64,000 nucleotides of DNA. Origin: Alphaproteobacteria bacterium (lineage in GTDB: Bacteria; Pseudomonadota; Alphaproteobacteria; Rhodobacterales; Rhodobacteraceae). Numbering within the stretch: position 1 is the stretch's first letter; each line of letters starts with the position of its first letter. Below the pieces are notes generated by a model. That model was not told the DNA's origin and searched no databases. It saw only the letters and a list, made by a program, of their open reading frames with translations. Of the stretch, positions 1 to 7,758 are shown in pieces. The position numbers and the translations under genes were made by a program. Location: NCBI GenBank assembly GCA_030427145.1, contig JAUHWT010000012.1, positions 1 to 64,000 on the forward strand, in the 5' to 3' direction.

Positions 1-317
1 GCGCATGAAACCTCCGCACAGGACACGTCGCTAACGACGTCGTTATGCACGTGTCTTAACATCTCGCGGAAATGTCCGGCAGACGGTACCAATCGGGACG
101 TTACGAAATTTTGATGGACAACCAGGTCAATCTTATCGATCACTCATAGCCGGTGACCCGGTACAGAGTCTGGCGTTCCAAGCCATTTTGTTACTCGTAT
201 TAAGCTTGCCAAACTCAACCTTGAAATTCCATCCGCAATTTGTGAGCTTCAAAAGAATGCACGCAAAAATTCAATGGTATGTTTGAAGGCAACAAACCAT
301 CTCATTAGTCAAAGAAT
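1..317. other. Left-edge stretch without a supportable gene
   Basis: This A+T-rich stretch precedes the DUF262 gene. The only long open frame (about 54 codons, 157-330, + strand) has no start after its upstream stop and resembles nothing I recognise. A palindrome at 22-55 is listed separately. It may be remnant DNA of the island that carries the next gene. No tRNA or attachment site was seen. Confidence 0.4.
22..55. repeat. Imperfect 34-bp palindrome
   Basis: The outer arms GACACGT (22-28) and ACGTGTC (49-55) enclose a perfect 14-bp palindrome, TAACGACGTCGTTA (32-45), separated from the arms by three unpaired bases on each side. There is no T-run, so a terminator is unlikely. A protein-binding or recombination site is possible, but nothing adjacent identifies the partner. 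Confidence 0.5.
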
Positions 318-1966
318 ATGGATAAATTAATGTCCGAACAAAAAATGTTCAGTGCTCGGGAAGAGTCAATTCATCAAATTTTTAACGAAAAACGATACGT
401 CGTTCCATACTACCAAAGACCATATTCATGGTTAAAAGACAACGCAGAAAACTTGTGGGACGACCTTCATCAAGCTTGGACGCAAGAGGGCGCCGAGGGA
501 GCAGGCTACTTCCTGGGAAGTGTAGTCTTGGTACACGATTCGGGACTCGGACGTGACGAAATCGTTGACGGACAACAACGGTTCATTACTCTGCAACTCT
601 TGCTTTGTGCACTAGCTCACAAAATCAATGATAAAGACCGAGAACGAAAATTAACCCGCTACTTTATTTCTGAAGAAGATGAATTCGCCGGAACCAAAGC
701 GGAAATGGTCGTTCTACCAGGTAACCGATACAAAAACGTATACGAAAAAATTCTAAAAAACGAAGAACTGAAAGAGTTCGATACGCCAGCTGCGAAAAGA
801 TTTACCGAAAACTATCAACTGTTTTTGGACAAATGCCAAGACTTAAATCAGACTGAACTTACTGAGTTTGGAAAATTTGTACTTCAAAAATCGTTTATAG
901 CAGTATTGCGAGCGGAGGATCAATTAAGAGCCCTAAGAATTTTCGCGATTTTGAACAACAGAGGCATCGACCTCCATCCTGTTGATATACTAAAGGCGAA
1001 TATTCTCGAAAAAACAAGTCTCTCGGAGGGTCAGAAACAAAAGTTTGCCGAAAATTGGGAAGAGTACGAAGAGGATTTGGAGCGCAAACGATTCCAGGAT
1101 CTAATCGGACACATTCGGATGACTTATATCAGGGGAAGAACGCAGAATCCCCTTCACGACGATATCTTGGACCGTGTAAAAAATGCAAAATCGGCAGAGA
1201 ATTTTCTCAAGGAAGAACTTCCGAGTTTCGTTAAATCTTTCAAATTTTTGCAAAACGCCGAGGAAATTGAAGTTCGCAATCTTGCCGAGATTGGTAGGAG
1301 GGCTGGCTTTAAAGATTGGGAAGCGCCCGCACTTTTTTTAACTCGTCAAAAGTCTAAAATTCAGAACTATAAGCAGGTTTTGCGCGAAATCGCCGCGATA
1401 GTCGTATTTTTGTCCATTACCAAAGCACCGGATGGCCAAAGGGCAGGGCGTTTTGGCAAGATGATTGCAGACTTCGAATCATTATTGTCAGGTAGTGCAA
1501 GCATTGACGAGTTAGGCAGCCTCAAAATCAACACTTCAGATTGGCAACTATTCGAAAGCTCTCTAGAAATAGACGCATATTCCATAAGGGGACTAAGAGC
1601 GGCCTTGCTTTGGCTTGAATGGATTTCCGGTGACGACGATAGATCCATAGAAAGCACCGAAGTTAGATAGAACATGTACTCCCAAGGAAACCTGGCCAGG
1701 AAAGCTATTGGTTGTCTGAATTTTCTACAGAAGCGTGGGAAGACAATTCCAACAGATTGGGCAACCTCCTACTTGTTTCGGGGAGAGCCAACACAAAAAT
1801 GGCGCGGAAGCCATTTGACGAAAAGATGGAATACATCAAGAAGAAGGGCGGGAGTTCTTGGATATGGACACAGTACGCGTTGAACCAAGAGCAATGGGAT
1901 ATCTCAACGATCAAAGAACGCGAAAAATCAATGATTGAGAAACTCAAAAAAAATTTCAAATTTTAA
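318..1966 (+). pseudogene. DUF262-DUF1524 (GmrSD-like) protein gene, frameshifted
   Basis: The first frame (318-1670, 450 aa) has a DUF262 fold with the signature DGQQRF at about residues 84-89 and YYQRPYSW near the N-terminus. It stops at 1668 exactly where the DUF1524 nuclease domain should begin. In the -1 frame, translation from 1667 gives IEHVLPRKPGQESYW and then LGNLLLVSG and KPFDEK, which match the H-N-N part of DUF1524, and ends at 1966. One lost base near 1667 (AGATAG from AGAATAG) would restore a protein of about 549 aa. In family members DUF262 is an NTP-dependent domain and DUF1524 an HNH-type nuclease, as in GmrSD and SspE restriction enzymes. No ssp, dnd or methylase gene is nearby. 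The low G+C content points to horizontal acquisition. A sequencing error is the main alternative. Confidence 0.8.
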
Positions 1967-2011
1967 TTCGCAGTATTTCTTCACAAACCATATTCTTATC
2001 ATAGATATTTC

Positions 2012-2048
2012 AGCCCCTCCCCGGCCCGGGACGAGGGGCTTTAGCCCC
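2012..2048. repeat. Competing G+C-rich hairpins
   Basis: AGCCCCT (2012-2018) pairs with AGGGGCT (2034-2040). The same right arm can instead pair forwards, GGGGCT (2035-2040) with AGCCCC (2043-2048), so two alternative stems share sequence. There is no U-tract. It could end transcription of the DUF262 gene, but it looks more like part of the extragenic palindrome cluster. Confidence 0.5.
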
Positions 2049-2050
2049 GC

Positions 2051-2188
2051 CGGGCCAGCGACGGACCGGCCGCGCGGGCCGTCGCTCCTCCGGGGTCCGC
2101 GCACCGTTTTGGCGGACGAGGTATGCTTCGGCATGAAACTGCGTCGCGGAGGGGGTGGTGCGCCGTCCCCCGGTCCGTCGCTGGCCCG
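2051..2188. repeat. 19-bp perfect inverted repeat with inner hairpin
   Basis: The 19 bases at 2051-2069 are the exact reverse complement of 2170-2188, with about 100 bases between. Inside, GCGACGG (2058-2064) also pairs with CCGTCGC (2079-2085), so the left arm can fold locally or with the distant arm. This resembles a REP- or MITE-like extragenic element at the border of the A+T-rich island. No transposase is present. Confidence 0.6.
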
Positions 2189-2225
2189 CCTGACCGCTTG
2201 AATTTTCACGGTGCCGTGAGGGGGC

Positions 2226-2251
2226 TAGACGACTGGTCTATTACTGACCAG
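2226..2251. promoter_or_regulatory. Candidate operator of the NemR-like repressor
   Basis: Two palindromes overlap just before the TetR start: TAGAC-N5-GTCTA (2226-2240) and CTGGTC-N7-GACCAG (2233-2251). They end 10 bases before the ATG, so a bound repressor dimer would block transcription initiation. Autoregulation of the two-gene operon is inferred from position and symmetry. Confidence 0.6.
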
Positions 2252-2261
2252 ATAGCCTCCC

Positions 2262-2882
2262 ATGACAGAGGCACGTAAATCCGATCTGACACGGAAACGC
2301 ATACTTGATGCGGGACGGGCGCTGGTTTTGCGGCACGGATTTTCCGGTGTCGGGCTGGCACGGATCCTGGCGGAAAGTGGCGTGCCCAAGGGGTCGTTTT
2401 ACTACTATTTCGCGTCCAAAGAGGCCTTCGGCACCGCACTTCTGGCGGATTATGTCGAAGGCTATCTTGCCCGGTTTGACGGGCTGATCGCGGAGCGGGG
2501 ATCCGCGGGCGAACGGCTTGACCGGTTCTGGGATGCCTGGCTCGAGACGTCGAATTCCGCGGGGATTGCGGGCGACTGTCTCGTGGTCAAGCTGGGCGCG
2601 GAGGTTGCCGATCTGTCGGATGCCATGCGCGTGACGCTGGATACCGGCGTTGACGGGCTGGTTGCGCGTATTGCCGGGCTCCTGCGCGAGGGTGCGCGGG
2701 ACGGGTCGGTCCGGGTTCTGGACGATCCGGAGGCCACGGCACGAATGCTTTACGCGAAATGGCTCGGGGCGGCGGTTCTGGCAAAACTGGCGCGCAGCGA
2801 TGCGCCTCTGATCCTGGCCCGGGCCGAGACAAGAGAACAGCTTTCCCCGGATGGGGTTTCACACACTGATTTAAAGGACTGA
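2262..2882 (+). CDS. TetR/AcrR-family repressor, NemR-like
   Basis: This 206-aa protein has an N-terminal helix-turn-helix (about residues 10-55, with VPKGSFYYYF) and an all-helical ligand domain. It aligns without gaps, by memory, with Escherichia coli NemR over much of its length. Both residues that NemR uses for electrophile and bleach sensing fall at the same positions: Cys106 in GDCLVVKL and Lys175 in AVLAKLA. It likely represses itself and the reductase gene 4 bases downstream through the palindromes at 2226-2251. NemR controls nemA and gloA in E. coli; here the target is an MDR-family reductase instead. The regulator class is firm; the inducer is inferred. Confidence 0.85.
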   Translation: MTEARKSDLTRKRILDAGRALVLRHGFSGVGLARILAESGVPKGSFYYYFASKEAFGTALLADYVEGYLARFDGLIAERGSAGERLDRFWDAWLETSNSAGIAGDCLVVKLGAEVADLSDAMRVTLDTGVDGLVARIAGLLREGARDGSVRVLDDPEATARMLYAKWLGAAVLAKLARSDAPLILARAETREQLSPDGVSHTDLKD

Positions 2883-2886
2883 CACC

Positions 2887-3867
2887 ATGTTGGCAGCAAT
2901 TCACGACACCTTCGGCGAACCGGCCGAGGTCATCACTCCGCGCGACACCGACCAGCCCAAACCGGGCGAGGGCGAAGCCCTGGTACGGATGGTCCTGTCA
3001 CCGATTCACAACCACGATCTTTGGACGGTGCGCGGCAATTACGGCTACAAACCCGAACTGCCGGGCGCGATTGGCGGCTCCGAGGCGGTTGGCATTGTTG
3101 AGGCCGTGGGTGACGGCGTTGATGAGGCGCTGGTTGGCAAACGCGTGGCTGCGGCGGGCGTTCATGGCACCTGGGCGGAGTATTTCACGGGGCCTGGGGG
3201 CGGGCTGCTGCCGCTGCCCGATGAGATTTCCGATGAGGCGGGCGCGCAGCTGATCGCGATGCCGTTCAGCGCGCTGTCGCTGCTGGAAACGCTGAAGGTT
3301 GGTGAGGGCGACTGGCTGATCCAGACCGCCGCGAACGGTGCGGTCGGCAAAATCATGGCCGGGCTGGCGAAATCGCGTGGCATTCACCTGCTGAACCTGG
3401 TGCGCCGGGACGAAGCGGCGAACGAGTTGCGTGAGGCGGGCATTGATAATGTGCTGTCGACCGCTGATGAGAACTGGAAAGACCAGGCGCGTGAGCTGAT
3501 CGGTGAGACCGGCGCAGTGTCGGCCATCGATTCGGTCGGTGGTGACACGGCGGGTGATCTGGTGGATCTGCTTGGCCGGGATGGCGAACTGGTGGTGTTT
3601 GGCACCGCGACCGGTCAGCCCCTGACCATGTCGTCGGCGGGTCTGATCATGAAGCACATCACGGTCAAGGGCTTCTGGGGCTCACGGGTCAGCAGTGAAA
3701 TGGACCCTGATACGCGCAACCGGCTGATTTTTGAGCTGGTCGGGCTGGCCGCGAAGGGCGAACTGCCGCTGGATGTGGGTGGTACATTTGCGCTGGATGA
3801 CAGTGTCGAAGCGATGAAAGCGGCGCTTGAGCCTGGACGCGGCGGCAAGATCATGTTGCGGCCCTGA
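2887..3867 (+). CDS. Zinc-independent MDR-family oxidoreductase (enoyl reductase/quinone reductase-like)
   Basis: This 326-aa medium-chain dehydrogenase/reductase has an N-terminal GroES-like domain (HDLWTVRGNYGYKPELPG, residues about 40-60) and a Rossmann NADPH domain (TAANGAVGKIMAGLAKSRG, about 145-165). It lacks the catalytic-zinc Cys/His set, and the HDLWTVRG block resembles the MECR/ETR1 2-enoyl reductase branch. It starts 4 bases after the NemR-like repressor and is surely cotranscribed, suggesting reduction of a reactive enal, enone or quinone. The exact substrate is not readable. A strong terminator follows at 3889. Confidence 0.85.
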   Translation: MLAAIHDTFGEPAEVITPRDTDQPKPGEGEALVRMVLSPIHNHDLWTVRGNYGYKPELPGAIGGSEAVGIVEAVGDGVDEALVGKRVAAAGVHGTWAEYFTGPGGGLLPLPDEISDEAGAQLIAMPFSALSLLETLKVGEGDWLIQTAANGAVGKIMAGLAKSRGIHLLNLVRRDEAANELREAGIDNVLSTADENWKDQARELIGETGAVSAIDSVGGDTAGDLVDLLGRDGELVVFGTATGQPLTMSSAGLIMKHITVKGFWGSRVSSEMDPDTRNRLIFELVGLAAKGELPLDVGGTFALDDSVEAMKAALEPGRGGKIMLRP

Positions 3868-3888
3868 TTTCGGGATTGAGACAGGGGT

Positions 3889-3921
3889 AACGGGCCATGT
3901 TCCGCATGGCCCGTTGCTTTT
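3889..3921 (+). terminator. Rho-independent terminator after the MDR gene
   Basis: An 11-bp perfect stem (3889-3899 with 3905-3915) closes a 5-base loop, followed by GCTTTT. It ends the repressor-reductase operon and insulates dapA. Confidence 0.85.
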
Positions 3922-4099
3922 CCGTCACATTGCCAGCTTGCGGTAACGGCGGTTCGAGATTAAAGCACGTGGGCTTTTGGGTGAATCGTGGGGTTTTGCC
4001 GGCTGTTTGATGCCGTCTTTCCCGTGGTTCATCGGACAGCCTGGCCGCGCGGGAATGTCCCGCGTCTGTTTTTAATCCCTACGCCCCCTGGAGGCACCC

Positions 4100-4975
4100 A
4101 TGTTTAAAGGCTCCATTCCCGCCCTCGTCACACCGTTTCGCGACGGAAAAGTGGACGACAAGGCGCTCAAGGACCTGGTGAACTGGCATGTGGACCAGGG
4201 ATCGCACGGGATCGTTGCGGTGGGCACGACCGGCGAGACGCCGACGCTGACCCATGAGGAGCACGAGCACTGCATCAAGGTGATCGTGGAGACGGCCGCG
4301 GGCCGTATTCCGGTGATTGCCGGTGCCGGATCGAACGCGACCGAGGAATCCGTGTCGCTGATGCAGTATGCCAAGAAGGTCGGTGCGGATGCGGCCCTGG
4401 TCGTGACGCCCTACTACAACAAGCCAAACCAGCGCGGGCTGTACCACCATTTCAAGACACTGCATGACGCGGTGGACCTGCCGATCTTCATCTACAACAT
4501 TCCGGGCCGGTCGATTGTGGACATGTCGCCCGCGACGATGGGTGAGCTGGCCAAACTGCCGCGCATCATCGGTGTGAAGGACGCGACCGGTGACGTGTCG
4601 CGGGTCAGCGACCAGCGGGCGACCTGTGGCAGGGATTTCATCCAGATCTCCGGAGAGGACGCCACGGCGCTCGGTTTCAATGCCCATGGTGGACAGGGCT
4701 GTATCTCGGTTGTGGCGAATGTGGCGCCGAAACTGTCGGCGGAGTTCCAGAACATGATGCTGGCCGGTGACTATGCGGGCGCGATTGAGTTGCAGGACCG
4801 GCTGCTGCCGCTGCACCGGGCGTGTTTTGCGGAGCCCAATCCAGGCCCCACGAAATACGCGCTGTCGGTTCTGGGCAAATGCACCGAGGACGTGCGTTCG
4901 CCGCTCGTCCCGATTGAGCAGACCACCCGCGATCTGATGGACGCGGCGATGCGTCATGCGGGTCTGATCAACTAA
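4100..4975 (+). CDS. dapA: 4-hydroxy-tetrahydrodipicolinate synthase
   Basis: This 291-aa cytoplasmic enzyme condenses pyruvate with aspartate semialdehyde at the committed step of the lysine/meso-diaminopimelate pathway. The Schiff-base lysine is Lys160 in GVKDATGD. The catalytic triad is visible as Thr43/Thr44 (GTTGETPTL) and Tyr132 (IYNIPGRS). Length is standard for DapA. It is monocistronic here: a terminator lies upstream and the next gene converges. It uses the product of asd, which is found at 54382 in the same window. Confidence 0.97.
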   Translation: MFKGSIPALVTPFRDGKVDDKALKDLVNWHVDQGSHGIVAVGTTGETPTLTHEEHEHCIKVIVETAAGRIPVIAGAGSNATEESVSLMQYAKKVGADAALVVTPYYNKPNQRGLYHHFKTLHDAVDLPIFIYNIPGRSIVDMSPATMGELAKLPRIIGVKDATGDVSRVSDQRATCGRDFIQISGEDATALGFNAHGGQGCISVVANVAPKLSAEFQNMMLAGDYAGAIELQDRLLPLHRACFAEPNPGPTKYALSVLGKCTEDVRSPLVPIEQTTRDLMDAAMRHAGLIN

Positions 4976-4987
4976 AGCTTTGATTTT

Positions 4988-5009
4988 GGGGGCCGTTTCG
5001 GCGGCTCCC
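4988..5009. terminator. Weak hairpin between dapA and the convergent membrane gene
   Basis: GGGGGCCG (4988-4995) pairs with CGGCTCCC (5002-5009), including one G-U pair, around a 6-base loop in a 33-base convergent gap. There is no following T-run, so it is at most a partial terminator. Confidence 0.4.
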
Positions 5010-5416
5010 TATGACAGGGGCGATCCGAACACAATTGCACAGAGTATGGCCATGATGATGGAAAGGCCCGTCATCATGGAGCAGACCCGCAGTGTCGTGA
5101 GAAGCGGCGGGCGTACGGCTTCCGCGCCGGGACCGGCGGTTTCAGGCATGATGCGCGGGAAGATCACGTACATCAGGCCAAGGCCGATGAAATAGATCGT
5201 GGGGCCGAAGAGGCCGAAAATCAGCACGCCGAAGAAGGCCGAGGCTGAGGAAAAGCCAAGGCCGCACAGCCACCACAGGGTGAACGGGGTCAGGGATGAA
5301 TCAGCGGGGACGTCGAGTTCACGGTGGTCCGCCTGCAGAAGCATGGCCGCCGCGTAGAAGGTGGCGTGCAGGCCCGGATAGAGGCTCAGCACCATAGGTA
5401 AGTCATAGATCGTCAT
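5009..5416 (-). CDS. Small integral membrane protein, unknown function
   Basis: About 135 aa from an ATG at 5416 (a GTG at 5440 would add eight residues but lacks a ribosome site). Hydrophobic blocks can be seen near HATFYAAAMLL, in the long FTLWWLCGLGF...GLGLMYVIFP stretch (one or two helices), and TGLSIIMAILCAIVFG at the C-terminus, suggesting three or four membrane segments. I do not recognise the family. It converges on dapA with no operon partner. Confidence 0.65.
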   Translation of the reverse strand: MTIYDLPMVLSLYPGLHATFYAAAMLLQADHRELDVPADSSLTPFTLWWLCGLGFSSASAFFGVLIFGLFGPTIYFIGLGLMYVIFPRIMPETAGPGAEAVRPPLLTTLRVCSMMTGLSIIMAILCAIVFGSPLS

Positions 5417-5558
5417 TCTGCCGTCCAGTGATTCCGCCACGGTTCGCGAAAGGATTCGCGCCCCCCAAGGCCCTGTGGAGACAGGACTAGGGAGAAAGGG
5501 TTGGAAAAGCCTTTATGGCCCGACATTCATTTTGGTTTTTTCGGGGCCGGTCGGCGGT

Positions 5559-6203
5559 TCAGGGGCGTTCGGGTTTTCCCATGAGACGGCGGAAGAGGCG
5601 CACGTGGCCGCGGGGGCGGGCGTAGTCGGGGTCGGAATAGGTCGCGATGATCCAGGGCAGGTGCTGCTTCGGGACGGGGGCGGGTTCCAGCTCGAACCGC
5701 GCCATGCGGCCCACGATTTCGACAGGTTTTACAAGGCGTTCCACGTGGGCGTATTGCGGGCGGGTGTCGTAGTCGTCGAAGAGCAGCGTGACGGGCCGCT
5801 CGATGAGCATGGCGGTGGTGACGAAACAGGCCGGACGAAACCGGCCGTCGACCAGGACCACATCCGGGTGGGTGAAGTCCGGGTCGCTCCAGACCGCGAG
5901 CGGGTAGGTGTGAAAGAGGTGCGAATGGGCCCGCGAGGTGGGCGCGCCCCAGCGGCGGGTGGGGCCAATGTCGGCGTGGCGGACCTTTACGCGGTCCGCG
6001 GCGCCGGCTTTTTCGACGTGTTCGGCCACGTATCTGGCCCAGTTCGGATCGCTTTCGACCGAAATCGCCCGGCATCCCGGGGTCTGCGCCGCGATCAGGG
6101 TGGACCCGCCACTGCCGTATTCCAGGATTGAGGTGGCGCGGGAATAGACCTGTTTCAGCAGGTCCGCTTCCTTCTCCGGAAGGGTCAGGATTGGCGCGGA
6201 CAT
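5559..6203 (-). CDS. Class I methyltransferase-fold protein
   Basis: This 214-aa protein has a glycine-rich motif I, ILEYGSGGST (about residues 26-35), an acidic post-I residue (SVESDPNW) and VVLVDGRFRPACF further on, all consistent with a Rossmann-fold SAM-dependent methyltransferase. Similar proteins occur in polysaccharide and glycan clusters. It is last in a four-gene minus-strand run with three glycosyltransferase-like genes (6235-8667), so a glycan or sugar acceptor is likely. The substrate is unknown. Confidence 0.7.
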   Translation of the reverse strand: MSAPILTLPEKEADLLKQVYSRATSILEYGSGGSTLIAAQTPGCRAISVESDPNWARYVAEHVEKAGAADRVKVRHADIGPTRRWGAPTSRAHSHLFHTYPLAVWSDPDFTHPDVVLVDGRFRPACFVTTAMLIERPVTLLFDDYDTRPQYAHVERLVKPVEIVGRMARFELEPAPVPKQHLPWIIATYSDPDYARPRGHVRLFRRLMGKPERP

Positions 6204-6234
6204 TGGTTTTGTTCCTTGTTGTTGTTTCGTTTTG

Positions 6235-6924
6235 TCAGCCCCGTGACAGTCCGGCCGCGGTGAGCAGTTTGTTCAGGCGGGATTTTTTGGTGGGATGGTA
6301 GCGGTTGAGGTGGAGAATGACCGGATCGGTATCGCGAGAAAAAAGACGGTCGATCAGCCGGTAGCTGCGCGTGTTGTACCGCGCGGGTAATATGGTGAAA
6401 TGAAGATCGCTGACCCAGAGGAGTTCACGCAGGGTGATCTGGTCGGCGCCGAAGCCGGCCTCGGCATAGGCCGCGCTCCACTGGTCGAAAAAGCCCATCA
6501 TGCGGGGGGTCCGGGCGTAGAGCATCACCCCGCTGTTGAGTTCGGGAAACGCCTCAGGCGGGCGGTGCCGCCAGACCATTTCGCGGCTGCGGTTGGGTTT
6601 GCGGCGGCGGTGGGCGATGGCAAATTCGAACTTGTCGAGCAGCCGCATCATGTCACCGAGGTCCGAGACGATGCGGGTGTCTGTATCCATGTAGAGCGTG
6701 CGGTCGAAGGGGGTGCGGCGGAGGCAATCGACCTTGGACCGGGCGTGGGCGTTCTCAATGGGCAAAACCTGGTCAAAAACGTCACCGGGATCGGCCTGGT
6801 CGGTGAAAATGGCTATGGGCAGACCGGGGCTGTTTTCGCGCAGGGACGCGGCGGACAGCCGGGCGGCTTCGGTATGGGGCGCGCCGGTGGCCACGTAGAT
6901 TACGCCTTCGCCCGCCTGGGTCAT
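6235..6924 (-). CDS. Glycosyltransferase-like protein with DxD motif
   Basis: This 229-aa protein has a nucleotide-diphospho-sugar transferase fold: a strand-rich start (VIYVATGAPHTEAARLSAASL), IFTDQ, then the metal-binding DxD in LYMDTDTRIV (about residue 98) and later ELNSGVMLY, a pattern seen in GT8-like enzymes. It has no signal peptide or membrane segment, so it acts in the cytoplasm. Its start overlaps the stop of the GT2 gene by 4 bases (ATGA), indicating translational coupling. The acceptor cannot be read. Confidence 0.75.
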   Translation of the reverse strand: MTQAGEGVIYVATGAPHTEAARLSAASLRENSPGLPIAIFTDQADPGDVFDQVLPIENAHARSKVDCLRRTPFDRTLYMDTDTRIVSDLGDMMRLLDKFEFAIAHRRRKPNRSREMVWRHRPPEAFPELNSGVMLYARTPRMMGFFDQWSAAYAEAGFGADQITLRELLWVSDLHFTILPARYNTRSYRLIDRLFSRDTDPVILHLNRYHPTKKSRLNKLLTAAGLSRG

Positions 6925-7754
6925 TCCGCCTCCGCCAGTTTGTCGATGCCGTATTCCGTCCAGGTCGTGCGGTTTTTGCGGACCGATTTTATCATGTTCT
7001 TGTGTTTTTTGATCTTTTCCGGGTCCTTGTAGCCGCGCGGGTGATCGAGATGGACCAGTGGCGCGGTATAACGGACGTGGCGACCGGCGACACCGGCGTT
7101 GATGAGGCGGACGCCGAATTCCTTGTCCACACCGCCGTATTTGATGCGCTCGTCAAAGCCGTTCACGCGCAGGGCGTCCTCGCGGTACATGGCCGCGTTG
7201 GCGCCGCAGAGCGCCTTTTGGACCGGGGTGGCCACGTCGAGAAAACGCATGACCGGTCCGGGAAAGGGCATGGATTTGAGCCAGGTGCCGAAGCGGTTGA
7301 ATACGCCGTTTTCCTTCATCCATTTGGGGTCGAATACCGTGCCGTCCTCGATCATGTCAGCGGTGACGGAGGCGGTGGTTTTCTCGTCGAGGCGGATGAG
7401 GCTTCCGGTACTGAACTGGCCGGGTTTGGAGACCTCGAGATGGCGGGCGAAGAAGACCGGGTGGATCATCACGTCGCCGTCGATGAAGAACAGGAAATCG
7501 GCCTCTGAACTGCCGATGGCTTTGTTCAGGATGGCGGCTTTTTCGAAGCCGTTATCCTCGTGCCAGACGTGGCGGATGGAGAGGTTTGGGTGGTCGGCCT
7601 GGAAGACGTCGACGGCGGCCCTGGTTTCGGGGCCTGAGCCGTCATCCGCGATGCAGATGCTGTCGGGGATATGGTTTTGCCGCGCGACGGAGGTCAGACA
7701 CAGGATCAGGGGGCCGATGCTGTTATAGGTTGTGATGATGACCTCGGTACGCAT
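6921..7754 (-). CDS. Family 2 glycosyltransferase
   Basis: The frame is open further upstream, but the GT-A fold begins at the ATG at 7754 (MRTEVIITTYNS), 4 bases after the preceding gene, giving 277 aa. Motifs in order are VIITTYN, IADDGSG, DNGFEKAAILNKAI, the DxD equivalent FIDGDVMIHP, and FDERIKYGGVDKEFG, which resembles the galactosyltransferase C-terminal segment (Glyco_transf_7C). It likely transfers a hexose during surface glycan assembly. It sits in a tightly spaced run with two other transferase genes. Confidence 0.85.
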   Translation of the reverse strand: MRTEVIITTYNSIGPLILCLTSVARQNHIPDSICIADDGSGPETRAAVDVFQADHPNLSIRHVWHEDNGFEKAAILNKAIGSSEADFLFFIDGDVMIHPVFFARHLEVSKPGQFSTGSLIRLDEKTTASVTADMIEDGTVFDPKWMKENGVFNRFGTWLKSMPFPGPVMRFLDVATPVQKALCGANAAMYREDALRVNGFDERIKYGGVDKEFGVRLINAGVAGRHVRYTAPLVHLDHPRGYKDPEKIKKHKNMIKSVRKNRTTWTEYGIDKLAEAE

Positions 7755-7758
7755 GGGC

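Larger units (their letters stand above)
1967..2225. other. Intergenic palindrome-rich spacer
   Basis: Composition jumps from A+T-rich (to about 2010) to very G+C-rich (2011-2190). No coding frame is supported; open frames here on both strands are products of the palindromes. It contains the repeats listed at 2012-2048 and 2051-2188 and ends just before the TetR operator. Confidence 0.5.

Noticed and set aside
1660-1680. Programmed -1 frameshift in the DUF262 gene
   Set aside because: No slippery heptamer or downstream stem is visible; a one-base deletion or sequencing error explains it more simply.
1674-1883. 69-codon frame over the DUF1524 segment
   Set aside because: The -1 frame beside it carries the conserved DUF1524 motifs; this frame carries none.
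2012-2188. CRISPR-like or tandem repeat array
   Set aside because: The repeats are inverted, not direct, and have no regular spacers.
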